Below are positions 1 to 11,684 of a DNA stretch of 64,000 bases, piece after piece (positions within the stretch are counted from its first letter, which is position 1; each line of letters starts with the position of its first letter). This DNA is from Ptychodera flava. Lineage: Eukaryota; Hemichordata; Enteropneusta; Ptychoderidae. Position numbers and translations under genes: made by a program. The stretch spans positions 5,623,501 through 5,687,500 of the forward strand of contig NC_091948.1 in assembly GCF_041260155.1 (NCBI RefSeq). The letters are read 5' to 3'. The notes under the pieces are model-generated. The model saw nothing but the letters and a program-made list of their open reading frames with translations. It had not been told where the DNA came from and searched no databases.

Positions 1-1710
1 TGATGAAAGGTGAAAAAACAAACGGGGGAGTAAAATTCACAGTGTTTCCGAAATGCATGGCGTCGGTCAAGATCACCTCATGGCTGAACTCAGCCATAAA
101 ATATCATCCAAGATTTCTCGATAGTGACCTAGATCTTTAAGAAACTGTTTTACTCATCTTCTCACCAGTCTTCAAATACATGCGAAACAGTGCAGAAAGA
201 TGAAAATAAGTAGCTTGATTGACTGAAAATCGTAGGATACCGGAGCGGGACCGTGTCACAAGACGCCACTGAAACAAGACGCTAACTTGCCTATGACGTC
301 ATTCGCTTCCTGCGTCCACCGCAACGCGGACTGTTGCAACTGTGTAGGTGATTAGCACCTTTGAACAAAAGCGTTCTTGACCGTTTTGTGGAGGGACCGT
401 GGTGGAACCAGCGCCGTCGCTTGTATGTCATTTCACAGTCCCTCTATCACATGTTTATCATTCACTGCAAGTTGCAGTGTTTTTTATAAGGTCAGCACTC
501 AATGAAATTTCACCGGAGTTGCCCTGTTTACGTTACCAGGGTTCCCCATAATAAGATAACAAGACCCGGCCTCCCTTATCCGGCGATGTTCACAAACCTT
601 GACAAAACACTGCATTGAATGAATCTACTACAAAGGTGGGCAGACAAAGGTCTCAGCCAACAATGACATCGTACTTCTCCTTCAATACAATACAACATAG
701 GTACCCATACAACGTGATATATCTCACCGTTTTTGGAAGTTTCTTGCAGAAATGAGACAGGCACGTTTTCGCGTCGGCTGTATCCGCCATTTTCGAAAAA
801 AAGAATGAATGAATAATGCACCCTAACTCAGTGAAGATAATCGATTGGTTCCGTCACAGGTTCTGGCGAGATCCGAGATGCCTTTATTTAAGTGAAAAAG
901 GCAAGGGAGTTGGCTCTACGTTCAATAGTTTGATTTGGTAAAAATGATAGTGAATTATGAATGAAACCAACCTTGATGTTCACAGCTCTGTGCTTCGGAA
1001 TGAAAAAATTCACAAGGATTGAATTGAGACATGGTTTTGGTCATTTTTAAAAAGTTCCTTTCTTGTGCATTAGGCCTATAAGCTTATGTAGGCCTAGAGG
1101 ACTAAATTCAAAAGTTTACCAATGGGAAGGTATACAGCAGGTAAATTGTCAACTCTGACTTGGTGTGAACAAAGAAAAGATTTATATTTGATATTATTTG
1201 GTAGCGCAATTAATTACTTAGTCAATGCACTGTAGTACCCAGGATCAAGCTCAATTCAAGGAGTAACTGGTATTGCTATTATCATTTGTTTGTTTTTTTC
1301 GAAACTGTAATCATTATTGTGTATACTTTCATTGAATGTTTATGTCTTGATTGCAACCCCAAGAAAACAACATTTGACAAATGTATACATGTTTATAAAG
1401 ATACAAAAAAATCGAATGTTTCCTAAAACATGTGTTTCCTGTAGCAAATTGAACAATGCTCTGCACTAATTTAGGGCTACATCGATGACGAGTAGTCTAT
1501 TTGTCCTATCCACGGTCACTCCACAAGGAGAGACTGTGTCCTATTTGCAGATCGACCATGAAGTACAGCGAATAACTTGATGAATCTGCCGACTACCTTC
1601 TTACAGTTGTCACGGTTTCCTTAAAAAGAAATATTTCACTTGCAATGAATAACATGGGCGACTTTTGCCCTCAATGAATACAACTGAGAAACGCATACGG
1701 AGCTTACTTA
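1..1710. other. No gene recognised; left flank
   Basis: No convincing exon on either strand. The open frames at 576-821 and 1610-1798 (minus) have no domain, splice context or signal peptide. A small inverted repeat of TAGGCCTA around a HindIII-like centre lies at about 1071-1097. The stretch ends at the left TIR of the element at 1711. Confidence 0.5.
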
Positions 1711-4700
1711 GGGACGATTCAGAATTTACTTCCAGGGGGAGGGTGGAGGATTTTCTATTTTCTGGGTGATTTTTTTCCACGGCCCCCCAGTAAATCATAG
1801 AAAAAAAATCTATGCCCCCTCATCTTTCCTGTTTTTTTTCCATGGGCCCCTCTAATATATACATGCATGCTTACACACTATAAACATATCCAGTCTAACA
1901 AGTTGCAGGAACTGTAGTGGACATTTAATCGATGATATAACAAATCATTTCAGGGCTATGTGACAATAAAAAGAACGATTTGCAGGGACTGCAAGTGGCA
2001 CACTTTTGGAAAGGGTAGCAATAAACATATCTGGTTGTAAATTTCTGAAGAAAAGTTGATTACTAAATATGAATACTTTTTTCGTTATGTCTCACTGATA
2101 CATATGATGCACACAAAGACAAGCAAAGATGTCAGTTAGAAATGGTGAACAGAAAATCAGAGGAGCAGATAATTGGCAAAGTGATATATATCTTGAAGTT
2201 TAATGGTACATCATTTGCAGATATCCAGATATTTCTGGAAAGAGATGTACATGTACATGCACAAGTTCAGCATACATTTTCATTTGATGATGCTGAATAT
2301 TTGCAGACTCACCGTGAAAGTTTTAAACATTAGGAATTAAAATTGGTGAAAGCCAACTTGTTTCTACTTTTCTCTTTTTTTCTAATTTGATTGTCATAAA
2401 ACCAAGTAGCTGCCACTGAAAGCAACAATGCTGAGGAATATTTAGAACATTTCTTGAACAAAACACCTTATCCAAAACATGAATTCACATGTTATTCTGC
2501 TCATTCCATTCACAATCCAATGTTCATATTAAAATTCAGATAACCCTGTGTAAGTCAAAGTTCACATTTTGTCAGCAGTATTTTTCAAAATTGACAGAGC
2601 ATTCATATTTCAAATTTTTTTAACAAACTTTAATTTTAAAATAGTCATGATGCGCATGTTTTCAGATGACACGAAACAACACATGTTAATTTGTTGTTTT
2701 TTCCTTTTCTGCCAGCCGCCACTGAAAAATCTTTGATTATACATATCAGAATGAATGGGACACAAAAGTGTTAGCATCAATACACAATTTGTAAGCCTAT
2801 CCATATTTCTCCTCCTCTATAAACAAGCCTCATACACACTGAGATCACTTCTTGGACAACAGCAAACTTCTTGGGTACACAATATTTCAACAATCCGACA
2901 CCATAGCATTGATGCAGTGCCACATGATCTTCTGGATGCACATACAGGATTATTGGAAAATCAACCCTTTTGTAAATTTTTCACCATATATTTTTGACAG
3001 TAATACATAATAGTTTTATTTTCAACATTAAACAACTATTTGCTGAAAAGCAACTTGAAGATGAGACGGCCATAATTTATTTTCAAAAAAGTTTATAAGT
3101 AGATGTAAGCACTGTAAAAAGTTATGTAGAACATTTAAAAAATTTAGAAAGGGTAAAATTGATGAGAATGAAACATAGAAAAAAGGAGTAGAAAAGAAGA
3201 GAGGATAAAAAATACGAGGACTATGACTGGTTAAAGTTGCTCTTGATTGGGAAGGCTTCAAAATTTAAACGTAAAAGAATAAGATAAATACCTTGATAAA
3301 CATAAATTACCAAAACAAAAAAAAATTGAAAGCTGAAAAAGTTCAAATTATAACCGCACATATACATGCACAACCTTCATTCACTTTAAGAAAACTGTCA
3401 GGGAAAGATATTGTAACAACTTATGTCACAGATGAGTCAGAGTCAGATAGCAGTGACTCTGAATTGGAAACCTCTGTCATTAGGGTCATTGAGAGTGATG
3501 ATGATGGTGTTGGTTCTGAATATGATAGTGACACAGACACTGACACTGACAAAATCCCAGAGAACCAACGTGACCATGTTACTTTAAGAAGTGGCAGAGT
3601 AGCACGTCGTTTTGTCTGAATTAAGGTGGAGCTGCATGTTGCCAACACAGTTTTTTTTCAAAGCAATATTTCTCATCAAAGGTGACAAGGAAACCCCTCA
3701 TACCATATATTTTCAAAAGCAGAGACTCTAAAGTTTATTATGGTAGCATTAGTTTACTCAAAGGATGAAGTGGGTGTATATTTGGGGTAAAAAACCTCAA
3801 TTTTGGTATTATTGATAAAAATTAATTTAAGTCCAAAACTAGACAGTATTTTCTGAAAGGAGAGTATTTGTAGCAAAAAACCAACTATTTTATTTGGTAT
3901 TATCCATCCAATTTTTAAATTGTAGGGGTTTAAAGACTGACACTCTAATAATTGATCAAAATCATGATCAGCAAAATTAAAATGCCTCTTATTCAAAATG
4001 CCTCTTATTAAAAATGTAAGAGCTTTATTGCCAAACAAAACCAATTTATAGTCGCTTTGTTACATAGCATTTAAAAAACATAATGTGAAAATTTCAGATA
4101 ATTTGACCCTGCCGGAGTGGAGTTAAATTCTTTGGAAATTTTGAAATTGGAAGGAAAAAGAAGCCAAGAAATCAGGTGACTTGCATATATTTGCATAAAT
4201 TAACACTTCTTTATCACACAACTTTAAACTGCTTTACAAGCTACAAGGTAAACCCAACCTTAAAAAGACATTTGCTGTAATTTTTAGCATTTGTTCAATG
4301 TTCAACTCGGTGTATCAGCATTTGTTTGTTATTCTATCACTACATAGAACACCCAATGCTGTATTTAGCAGCATACCAGTGTGAACATAAATGACCATTG
4401 TTATTGTTGACAAATGAATTCTAGTCTGGACTTGATCCGAGATCTCTTTTCAACAAAAACAACCCTGACTGTTAACTGTATGGTTTGTGTTGACATGCTA
4501 AATACTGGACATTTCATGACGCTTCAGGAAGGAGAACAAGATACTGCAGTAGATGCATAAGACAAATCACTTTGAATATCGAATTTGGCAGCTAAGGAGT
4601 TTAACTAAACATGTTGAGTTTATCTGTCACCCAAGTAGCATCTATGGTTCTCTTTTGTCGAGATCAGAAATTCTTGGCAAATATTGAATTGATGTTTTTT

Positions 4701-4827
4701 TTCCTTGCCCCCCCCTAAAAGATTTTGGTATTTTTGTCTGCCCCCCCCCTAATTTTTCTTGGGAAAAATGGGTGCCCCCCCCCTGAAAATCCTCCAGCCC
4801 CCCTGGAAGTAAATTCTGAACCGTCCC
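1711..4827. mobile_element. PIF/Harbinger-like DNA element with TIRs and TTA target duplication
   Basis: The left end reads GGGACGATTCAGAATTTAC and the right end is its inverted match with one or two changes, followed inward on both sides by C/G runs. TTA flanks both ends (1708-1710 and 4828-4830). A 3-bp TWA duplication is the hallmark of PIF/Harbinger elements. The flanks form the palindrome AGCTTAC-TTA-GTAAGCT when joined across one TTA, which suits the palindromic TTA-centred targets known for maize PIF. No transposase was found, so this looks like a non-autonomous or decayed copy of 3,117 bp. It carries one short acidic ORF at 3293-3619. The alternative is that the palindromic flank is part of a longer TIR. 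Confidence 0.7.
3293..3619 (+). CDS. Hypothetical acidic ORF inside the TIR element
   Basis: This 108-codon frame is not recognised. Its middle is very rich in Ser, Asp and Glu (runs such as ESESDSSDSE and DSDTDTDTD), and it ends in a basic stretch (LRSGRVARRFV) before the stop. There is no conserved domain and no clear start context. It lies within the TIR element at 1711-4827 and could be the C-terminal remnant of an element-encoded protein or a chance frame. Confidence 0.25.
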   Translation: MININYQNKKKLKAEKVQIITAHIHAQPSFTLRKLSGKDIVTTYVTDESESDSSDSELETSVIRVIESDDDGVGSEYDSDTDTDTDKIPENQRDHVTLRSGRVARRFV

Positions 4828-6713
4828 TTAGTAAGCTTGGAAGGATAGATAGCATGGGAAAATAGATGGCAGATATAGCTGCTATCTATCCTCTCATTTG
4901 CATATCAATAGAAACACGCAATTTATGTATGCAAATGAGAAATGTCAGGATAGATGGTAGCAGGATAGATAGCAGAACACCGGATCGCCAACGCTGCGCC
5001 TGGGGGCTTATGGCCCTGACCAAAATCAGGTGCCGCCATCTGGTAAATTCGGTCAATTTTACAAAATTAACACAAAACATGTTTTGAAGGCTGATACTGA
5101 TATACTAATTTTACATATTTTTTACCTTGACCTAAAAATTTGGAGGAAAAGTACAGCTGTTCGTAACTGCCCTCCCACTGGCATAGCGGAAAATATTTGA
5201 TGCAGATCCGTAGCCCTGCTACACCCTGGCCCTGCCCCTCCCCTGCCACGGCCCAAACTTACTTCCGAGTCCTCGGCGAGAAGCAACATTTCACCGATGC
5301 TTTTTTGAAAGGAAGATGTTATTCGCACAGCAGTGGTGCGGATAAGGAATCTAAACTTTTTATTCGCATCGCAGAGTGTGTCTAGCTTTGATGTACCAAA
5401 GCTTGGCAATCGCTATTAATCCAGGTCCCCTAGTTTCCTCTTTTCCCGTTCCATAGTACGTATTTGAGACGTAAAACTGCTTGTAGGTGGAATTTGACAC
5501 GCATTTGTACCATTGTTTCAGTTGTTTACTTCATGTATCCGAATGGTTTCGGGAGGCAAGCTCAATATGTCCAGTCCATAACCTAGAGTAACCGGGGCCA
5601 AAATTATTTTTGTCAGCGTCGCTGCTAGCTGTGGGTCCATATAGCTGTGGTGTTTCCTGAGACTGGATTCCCGCCTTTTACGGGTTGGTTTTGACTTTTA
5701 CGATTTTAAACCCACCACCGGACCCACAGTTAAGGGCACATATCCTCCAAAAAAGAGATATGCCGTTATTTTACGTTGACATTACCAACAATGCGTTCCA
5801 CTATTTATTTATCTATTGCATAATTTATTTCATATTTTGCTTTCTTCTCATTTCGTCATTGACGTGTTTGGGTACGGTCCAGTTCAGTCGTGATAATACT
5901 ATATAACAAACAAATCATATTCTATTTTTCAGAAGGAGCTGCATGTAGAACCCTGATGAATGAAATAGTTCCTGATCATGTTGTGTAAGAGCTTTCTGTG
6001 CTAGCAAAATGATCGAGAAGCGAAGCGTCAGATCTAAAATTGCTGAAGTGCCTTGACATGATGGGTTGAAAGGTGAAATTTGTCACCGATATCCAATTAA
6101 ACTAATTGTTATGTAAATTATACTGTTTCAGTTATTCCGGGGGAGAATACTGCAGTGATTGGGGAAGGGTCAAGCTTTAGAATGCCGGACGAGGGGGAGG
6201 GTCACATTTTACATTACACATTACACCACCCTGTAATTACTGAATGCTCCCTTATTGAGATTGAGACTCAGTTTTCAACAATAAGCTTAATGCTTGACAC
6301 TACACACTTTCGACATGAGTTTTCAGACGCAACGAAAATACTGGGAAGCACATACAAAGCTACGACATATTTCTCTATAGCAAATCTCTATGTAGTATGC
6401 ACTGAGAGTTGCCCTGGAGTTGTCTATTGATCTCATCTGAACAGATTGTATTCATGTTAGGATTCGTATATAGAGGAGGGGACATCATCTAATTATTTTA
6501 AAACCTTACAGAAACAGACATGACGACGAGAAAATATCATGCTACCAAGACAACGAAGACGCAACGAAACTGTGTCGACAACTCTTATTGGTCTTTAACA
6601 ATACACGACCATTCCACGAAAAACGGATATCTCACACTGTTTCCTTTGCCTTGTTCATATACACACCAGATTTAGGAGTTGGTAAAGGCGAATTCGGAAG
6701 AGAATATTACTGA
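4828..6713. other. Intergenic stretch and probable 5' region of gene 1
   Basis: No exon was found before the gene 1 start. A hairpin lies at 4879-4961. At about 6140-6260 a G-rich stretch followed by GAATGCTCCCTTA resembles the right end of the TIR element at 17010-19727 and may be a short relative or solo end. The last few hundred bases before 6714 should hold the promoter and 5' UTR of gene 1, but no TATA box or other core element stands out. Confidence 0.4.
4879..4961. repeat. Imperfect hairpin with octamer motifs on both arms
   Basis: The left arm (4879-4905) and right arm (4925-4961) are inverted copies around CTATCTATCCT and CTCATTTGCATA. Each arm carries ATTTGCAT or its complement, the POU octamer core. 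It is probably a short foldback element; the octamers may be incidental. Confidence 0.45.
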
Positions 6714-6739
6714 ATGAAGACAAACAGCATGCCTTACAG
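6714..6739 (+). CDS. Gene 1 exon 1: start codon and beginning of signal peptide
   Basis: The ATG at 6714 opens eight codons plus two bases (MKTNSMPY) and meets a consensus donor AG|GTAAGA. Phase 2 matches the acceptor of the next exon exactly, and the join continues directly into a hydrophobic core. This choice rests on phase, donor quality and the resulting signal peptide. Confidence 0.65.
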
Positions 6740-9700
6740 GTAAGAAGGGGAGATGAGGCGAGCAATAGAAACAAAGAAATATACATAGTGAGGGGAAAAA
6801 AGATCTAACTTGAAAGGTGCAAGTTTCTGGAAAAGATGGAGAGGAAGGCTTACTTTCGAAAGATGGTCAAATATAGATCCAGAGAACAACAAAAAGACGT
6901 CAGCCACACTGGCAATGTTTACTTAACATTTCTACGATTATGAAGTTTTGATCAAACGAAATTTCTAAGCTCACAGCCGAGTTTTTACTTACTTTTTCAT
7001 AGATTTCTTGTGTCCGCGCACAAGGAGTGCCGACGTTTCTGCAACGAGCGGATTACACGTTTATTACTTTTTCTCCGTTGTGTTCTTAGTTACAATATCT
7101 AAAATGCCTGATTCAAATGAGAGGGGATAGTGAGCCACTATTCTCCTTCAATTGCTAAGCAAACTGGCGGAGGAAGATACGAAATATTGCAGATATTATT
7201 CAATGAGGCCACATTTAAACGATTTAGCGATGAAGAAAATTATTTTTTGAACGTCATATTTCATATAGAAGACAATACTAAAGTTACGACAATTTGCTAA
7301 CTCAGACCTACAGGTTATCATTTCTAGGCATGGAGGAGAGTAAAGTAGATCAGCATAATTTCTTGTAGTCGGACTACCTAAAATAATGTAGATTTATCAG
7401 GTTTTGTCTAAATTCTGCTCTTAGAGTTCGACTGACATTTGCATCCTCCGATTCTGCTTACAATTTTTTGACGTCGACTGAAATATTTCATTGTTCCCCG
7501 TTCAGTTATACACTTTGACGGCTAGGAAAAGCAGAGTGGGTACTACATTGTAATTTCCGAACTCTTTTTTTCCCTCCAGCTCTTTTACATTGTTCTCCGT
7601 GATCCTAGCATCGTTACTCGTGCTGGGAAGTTGCGCTGGCCACGATTTTGTCGAGGCAAGACCGACATTAACGCGTAAGTATCCTGAGATAGCGGTTCTA
7701 CCTCCATAATACCATCCAGACATTGCAATGATCACGGGCCGTCGCCGTTTTCGCCGTGCCCTAAACTGTATCAAAATTAGCAGGGCGAAAAATCTGATTA
7801 AAGACAGGAAAGTTAATCTGTGAAACGTAGTATGAGGGAACACACTGAGTGTTACTCCCCTTTGATTTAAATTCTATCATACAGAATATAGCCTGTACAG
7901 TTCGATGAATTGGTCAGTACAACAGAGCGACTAAATCAGCATTCTCTTTCATTTAGACTGTGGTGGGTTCCTCAATGAGTCAGAAGGTGAAATCATGTCT
8001 CCAGGGTATCCTCGGGGTTACCCTAGTGACCAACTGTGTATTTGGCTAATCGAAGTCCCCGTGTACCACTACGTACGTCTAGAGCTGCATTTTGTGGATT
8101 TGGAGCAGGCGACGATAAACTCCTGCTGGGATTTCATTGAGGTAAGAATTTCGCAGCAGCGGAAAGACTTTGGCCTATTTTAAACAGAATTACAATATGT
8201 TCGTTTTGTACCGGAGCTTTATCCACTTATAGCCATTTACCTACTTCTGGTTTCTATTGCACCTGGCCGACCGAGCCTTTACCAATTTCTCCTTTGAATT
8301 GGCAAGCAGACTTGCTGAGAAATAAATGTAAACTGAGAAGAAAATTTTGTGTTTGTCTTCTTCCTGCAGGTACGAGAAGGCAACAAGGAAGGCACTTTGT
8401 ACGGGATAGAATGCCACCGCTACTCGATGGGTCGTGTTTCATCAAAGAGTCGATGGATGTGGGTGAAATTCAAATCGGACGCCGCCTATGAGGGCGCTGG
8501 CTTTCTCGCCAGGTGGTCCTCTGTTCCTGGTATGTACAAGCACGGTTACTGCCGGGGTACAACGTTCACCATATACCTCACAGCGTTATCGCTCAAGGGT
8601 CCGGGGTAAATTGTCACATTCAACAGAAAGTCGGAAGACAAAAGGGAATCTGCAAATAGAATAACTTTTATTTAATTAATCTTTGTAATACTAAATTTGT
8701 CAAAACATAATTTAAAGACTTACTTTGCAACGACGTTAATGAACATCAAAATACATAATTTGATCTTTTTTAATAGTTTACATGTACTTGATATATTTTC
8801 TTTTATGTTCAAGGTGGCGATGACGGTGAGAGTTATACGGCCCCATTCTTGGGTAAGTATTGATCTTTTCACTTTTCTCAGACTTGTCTTTAGCTGGTCA
8901 TCAAAGTCACGACGAGAACTAACGCCTATTGGTATTGTTATTCAAAACCTTGAGTTAGAAACCGATCACACTGTATCCATAGTAAATATATTGTTTTCTG
9001 AATTTAGTACTAAGAATGCTTGACTATTTACTGCTTGTTTGTTGAGTGTGTGTTTATTAGGGTAGAATGCGTCTTGGAAACACTGTTTTTACTGTATCTT
9101 TCCTAGATCCTGTCCGCTGCTTCTGTGAAGTCATTTTGAAGCGCGCGGAACTTTTCACCTCTTTCTTCTTTAAAAAATTGGAAATTAAATTTTACTGTAT
9201 AGAGGTCATTTCAAAAAAGGTAAATTTTAGGTGATAGTTACTCTAGTTTCCAACTTTGCACGACGGTGACTCCTGACTTACATTCTTTCTTATTGAAGAG
9301 AACAGTTTAATGATTGTTTATGTTTCCCACAGGAAAGTTTGAGCAAAATTAAAATCTGTCCTTTCTGCACCATATTTGAGTCCCCTAAACGATTTGAGAC
9401 AGTGTTCATGCATTTCGCAACCCTGGCGTGACACGGACACGGATTTTGTGAACAAGTACCCGTGCTAAACTCTGATAGGAATTGAATACAGTATCCTTGG
9501 CCAATGTCTTGTGTGTTATGGTGTCACAATGTTGAGTGCAGCTGAGTATCTGTTGATCTGCCACAGGTCATCTTGTTTCGCCTGTCCAGTAATCATCGTT
9601 CGAACCACTTGGTCTCAAAGGTATACAGTCAGCTGTAATCTAAATATGCCCATATATGGTCATAGGGGCGTTCCTTGGTATTCAAAATGCCCATGTAAGG

Positions 9701-10688
9701 GCGCTGTTTTTAAAAAGCGGCCACCCGCTTAAAATCTGTGAGTAGTTAGATTTCCTCCTTCCATGGTAACCGTGGCAAAATTGGAACAGATGACAGTATA
9801 CCTTTAACCTTTTCACCACCATGGTTTTTCCCAAATCCATTGTTTTCTATGGTAAAGTTGGACCTGTATACAGGAAACTGGGGGTGAAAGGGTTAAAGCT
9901 GTCCTCCTTATGATGACGCTGCGAGCCGTCTCCTTACTCATCGTCGATTTGTCAAGGTCTTTCTTACGTTCCTACTTTTCAGCTTGTGGTCATGAGAACC
10001 AATGGCGATGTGGCAACTATGAATGCATCCCTGCCAACCAAAAGTGTAACAGGAAGAACAACTGTGGTGACATGAGCGATGAGTTGGACTGTGGTATGTA
10101 CATAGTTTTTACCTTCTCAGCGACCAAGCACAGTGTTTAGAGCCTCAGCAACTGTAACTTTCACAGTTTGGTACTTCTGCACCACCACATAGTAACATTT
10201 TCTTTGTATACTCAACTATGTGCGTTGAAATCCCTTCTTGTACTTCGCTTGTCTGACGTGTGGCATTCTGTTCGGTGCATACATTATTGTCTTGCAAATA
10301 TTGGCCATAAGTCACCGCTGCCAGAAAATGTATTTGCATTTACTTCAGAATTGAAGCTAAGATATTAAGGCTTTCAATCTCTTCTCACTCCTTTATTCTT
10401 CATTTGCAAAACTGCTTGAATAATATTTGTATCTTTCCGATTTCAGGGCCAACTAGAACAAAAAAGAAAACTTTAAGGTTGGTTGTAGCCATGGGAGCGG
10501 CGGTTTTTGTGGTATTCATTATTGTGGTAGTGTTCAATCTTTACGTCTGTAAATGCAAGCAACGGATGCCAGGACGGGGATTGGCGAGACATGCCGAGAA
10601 CGATGCAACCAGGCACATCACCAGGGTCGGGCTGTGCCTTGTGGTGCCAACGAAGGCAGAGAAGTCGTGGTGGGAACAGTGTCAGTAG
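6714..10688 (+). CDS. Gene 1: CUB-LDLa single-pass membrane protein (Neto/LEV-10-like)
   Basis: Proposed coding exons: 6714-6739, 7580-7674, 7957-8141, 8370-8529, 8814-8852, 9983-10093, 10447-10688. Phases agree at every junction (2, 1, 0, 1, 1, 1), giving 285 codons. Order: signal peptide (hydrophobic core about residues 10-26), CUB (42-155, four cysteines), short linker, LDLa (169-205, six cysteines), transmembrane helix (217-239), basic stop-transfer sequence and a short tail. CUB plus membrane-proximal LDLa plus one helix is the plan of Neto and LEV-10 proteins, which act as auxiliary subunits of neurotransmitter receptors, but those have two or more CUBs and this model has one. The role is therefore inference. 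A second tail frame runs to 10984. Confidence 0.75.
7580..7674 (+). CDS. Gene 1 exon 2: signal peptide core
   Basis: A strong pyrimidine tract and CAG precede 7580. The frame gives FTLFSVILASLLVLGSCAG, a classic signal peptide core with a small-residue cleavage region, then a short hydrophilic stretch. The donor is GTAAGT at 7675, phase 1, matching the CUB exon. The long minus-strand frame over this place is a shadow. Confidence 0.7.
7957..8141 (+). CDS. Gene 1 exon 3: first half of CUB domain
   Basis: Starts with CGG after ATTTAG. It carries the CUB hallmarks SPGYPRGYP, a Cys-Ile-Trp strand (LCIWLI) and NSCWDFIEV, with three of the four CUB cysteines. Ends at GAG|GTAAGAA, phase 0. Confidence 0.88.
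8370..8529 (+). CDS. Gene 1 exon 4: second half of CUB domain
   Basis: Begins after TTCCTGCAG in phase 0. It contains the fourth CUB cysteine (GIECHR), the WMWVKFKSD strand and the closing GAGFLARW strand. Donor CTG|GTATGT, phase 1. Introns inside CUB domains are common. Confidence 0.88.
8814..8852 (+). CDS. Gene 1 exon 5: 13-residue linker exon
   Basis: A 39-base exon bounded by TTCAAG and TTGG|GTAAGT, phase 1 at both ends. It encodes an acidic, glycine-rich linker (GGDDGESYTAPFL) between CUB and LDLa. It may be optional because it is a multiple of three; only splice signals and phase support it. Confidence 0.5.
9618..9808. mobile_element. Short MITE, TIR TTAAAGGTATAC
   Basis: AAAGGTATACAGTCA at the left and GACAGTATACCTTTAA at the right, about 190 bp. 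It is inverted relative to the copy at 34558-34745. It lies in gene 1 intron 5. Confidence 0.78.
9804..9896. mobile_element. 92-bp inverted-repeat MITE
   Basis: TTAACCTTTTCACCACC at the left and the inverted GGGGTGAAAGGGTTAA at the right, sharing its first bases with the preceding MITE. Non-coding. Confidence 0.55.
9983..10093 (+). CDS. Gene 1 exon 6: LDL-receptor class A module
   Basis: All six cysteines are present, with the calcium-site run CGDMSDELDC. The acceptor follows CTACTTTTCAG and the donor is TGTG|GTATGT. The exon is 111 bases, phase 1-1, as usual for LDLa exons. Confidence 0.92.
10447..10688 (+). CDS. Gene 1 exon 7: transmembrane helix and short cytoplasmic tail
   Basis: After GATTTCAG the frame gives a basic stretch (TRTKKK), a helix (LVVAMGAAVFVVFIIVVVF) and CKCKQR as stop-transfer sequence, then about 44 residues to TAG at 10686-10688. 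The overlapping +2 frame continues open to 10984 and looks more like a conserved tail (it carries PPPY), so a short unrecognised intron or a one-base error may lie between about 10548 and 10690. Confidence 0.7.
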
Positions 10689-10984
10689 TCTGTAGCAACC
10701 TGTTACACGACCCAATAGTTGTACTGGAGGAAAGAAATCAGATGAACCAGTTTCCGAACCCTAATACCGTGCGAAGTGCTTTCACTGCCTATATCGGAGG
10801 AGAACGATCCGACAGAGAGCCACCGCCGTATATAGCACATACCAAAGACAAGGGCTCCGCCATCGACAAGGGAAATGGTGATCTAGAAGGACCAGAGGGG
10901 TCAGATTGGAAGAATACGACGTCATTCCATCCGAGATTGTTGCCGCCAATCGATACCATGGCTTCCTTACCACATGTAGAGTAA
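10553..10984 (+). CDS. Alternative gene 1 cytoplasmic tail frame with PPPY motif
   Basis: This frame overlaps the end of exon 7 and stays open to TAA at 10982-10984. It is hydrophilic and carries PPPY, a WW-domain binding motif common in membrane-protein tails, preceded by GGERSDRE. A possible join is donor GTAAAT at 10549 to acceptor CAG ending at 10685 (137-base intron), which would keep the frame, but that donor is weak. It may be real tail sequence put out of frame by a one-base error, or a chance frame. Confidence 0.4.
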   Translation: MQATDARTGIGETCRERCNQAHHQGRAVPCGANEGREVVVGTVSVVCSNLLHDPIVVLEERNQMNQFPNPNTVRSAFTAYIGGERSDREPPPYIAHTKDKGSAIDKGNGDLEGPEGSDWKNTTSFHPRLLPPIDTMASLPHVE

Positions 10985-11300
10985 TTCATAAAAGAAAAGG
11001 TCACCTTAATTTCATCTCACTTCTTTACAAGGTGACCAAAACGCTGTAGCGCAATACAATTAGGTAAGAAGTAAAGCAGAATGTATTTGCTCACGCTATT
11101 TCCACTTGAACTGATTTTAGAGGTTAATAGTAATCAACGATGGGGATGATTTACTTGTGATTTATTTTAGAATTGACTCCATGGTTAAATTTAAGTTTGG
11201 AAACGACCAGATTCACACATGTACTGTGAAAAAAAGTAAAGAAATGCCGATCGCAATATGCGAAAGAAAATAATTGCAGTTATATAAATTTTTAGAAAGC

Positions 11301-11401
<101 letters not shown>

Positions 11402-11673
11402 GTTACATAAACGTTGCAACGTGTAACTTTTTGGATGAACTTGTAGAAAACATATGTATCCGTCGCCGACCCAGACTGCACATTTAACGTGAAATTCATC
11501 GATCGTCAGCACCACAAACTTTGTTGGGTGTACCGGACGTGCAAACGTTGATGATAAAAAACTTCAGCAACTCCTGAAGACGTTCCTTTCAGATTAGTGA
11601 ATGTGAAGTGGAATTTCGTCGTATTGTATACCATTTCGCTTTATTCGTTGTAATCTTTTACACCCACTGTTGT

Positions 11674-11679
11674 AATAAA
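11674..11679 (+). terminator. Candidate poly(A) signal of gene 1
   Basis: AATAAA about 690 bases after the longer tail stop. It is the best canonical signal downstream of gene 1 before the next features. Confidence 0.4.
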
Positions 11680-11684
11680 AACAT

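Noticed and set aside
7502..7843. 113-codon minus frame with hydrophobic start
   Set aside because: Overlaps the phase-consistent signal peptide exon of gene 1 on the plus strand; no domain.
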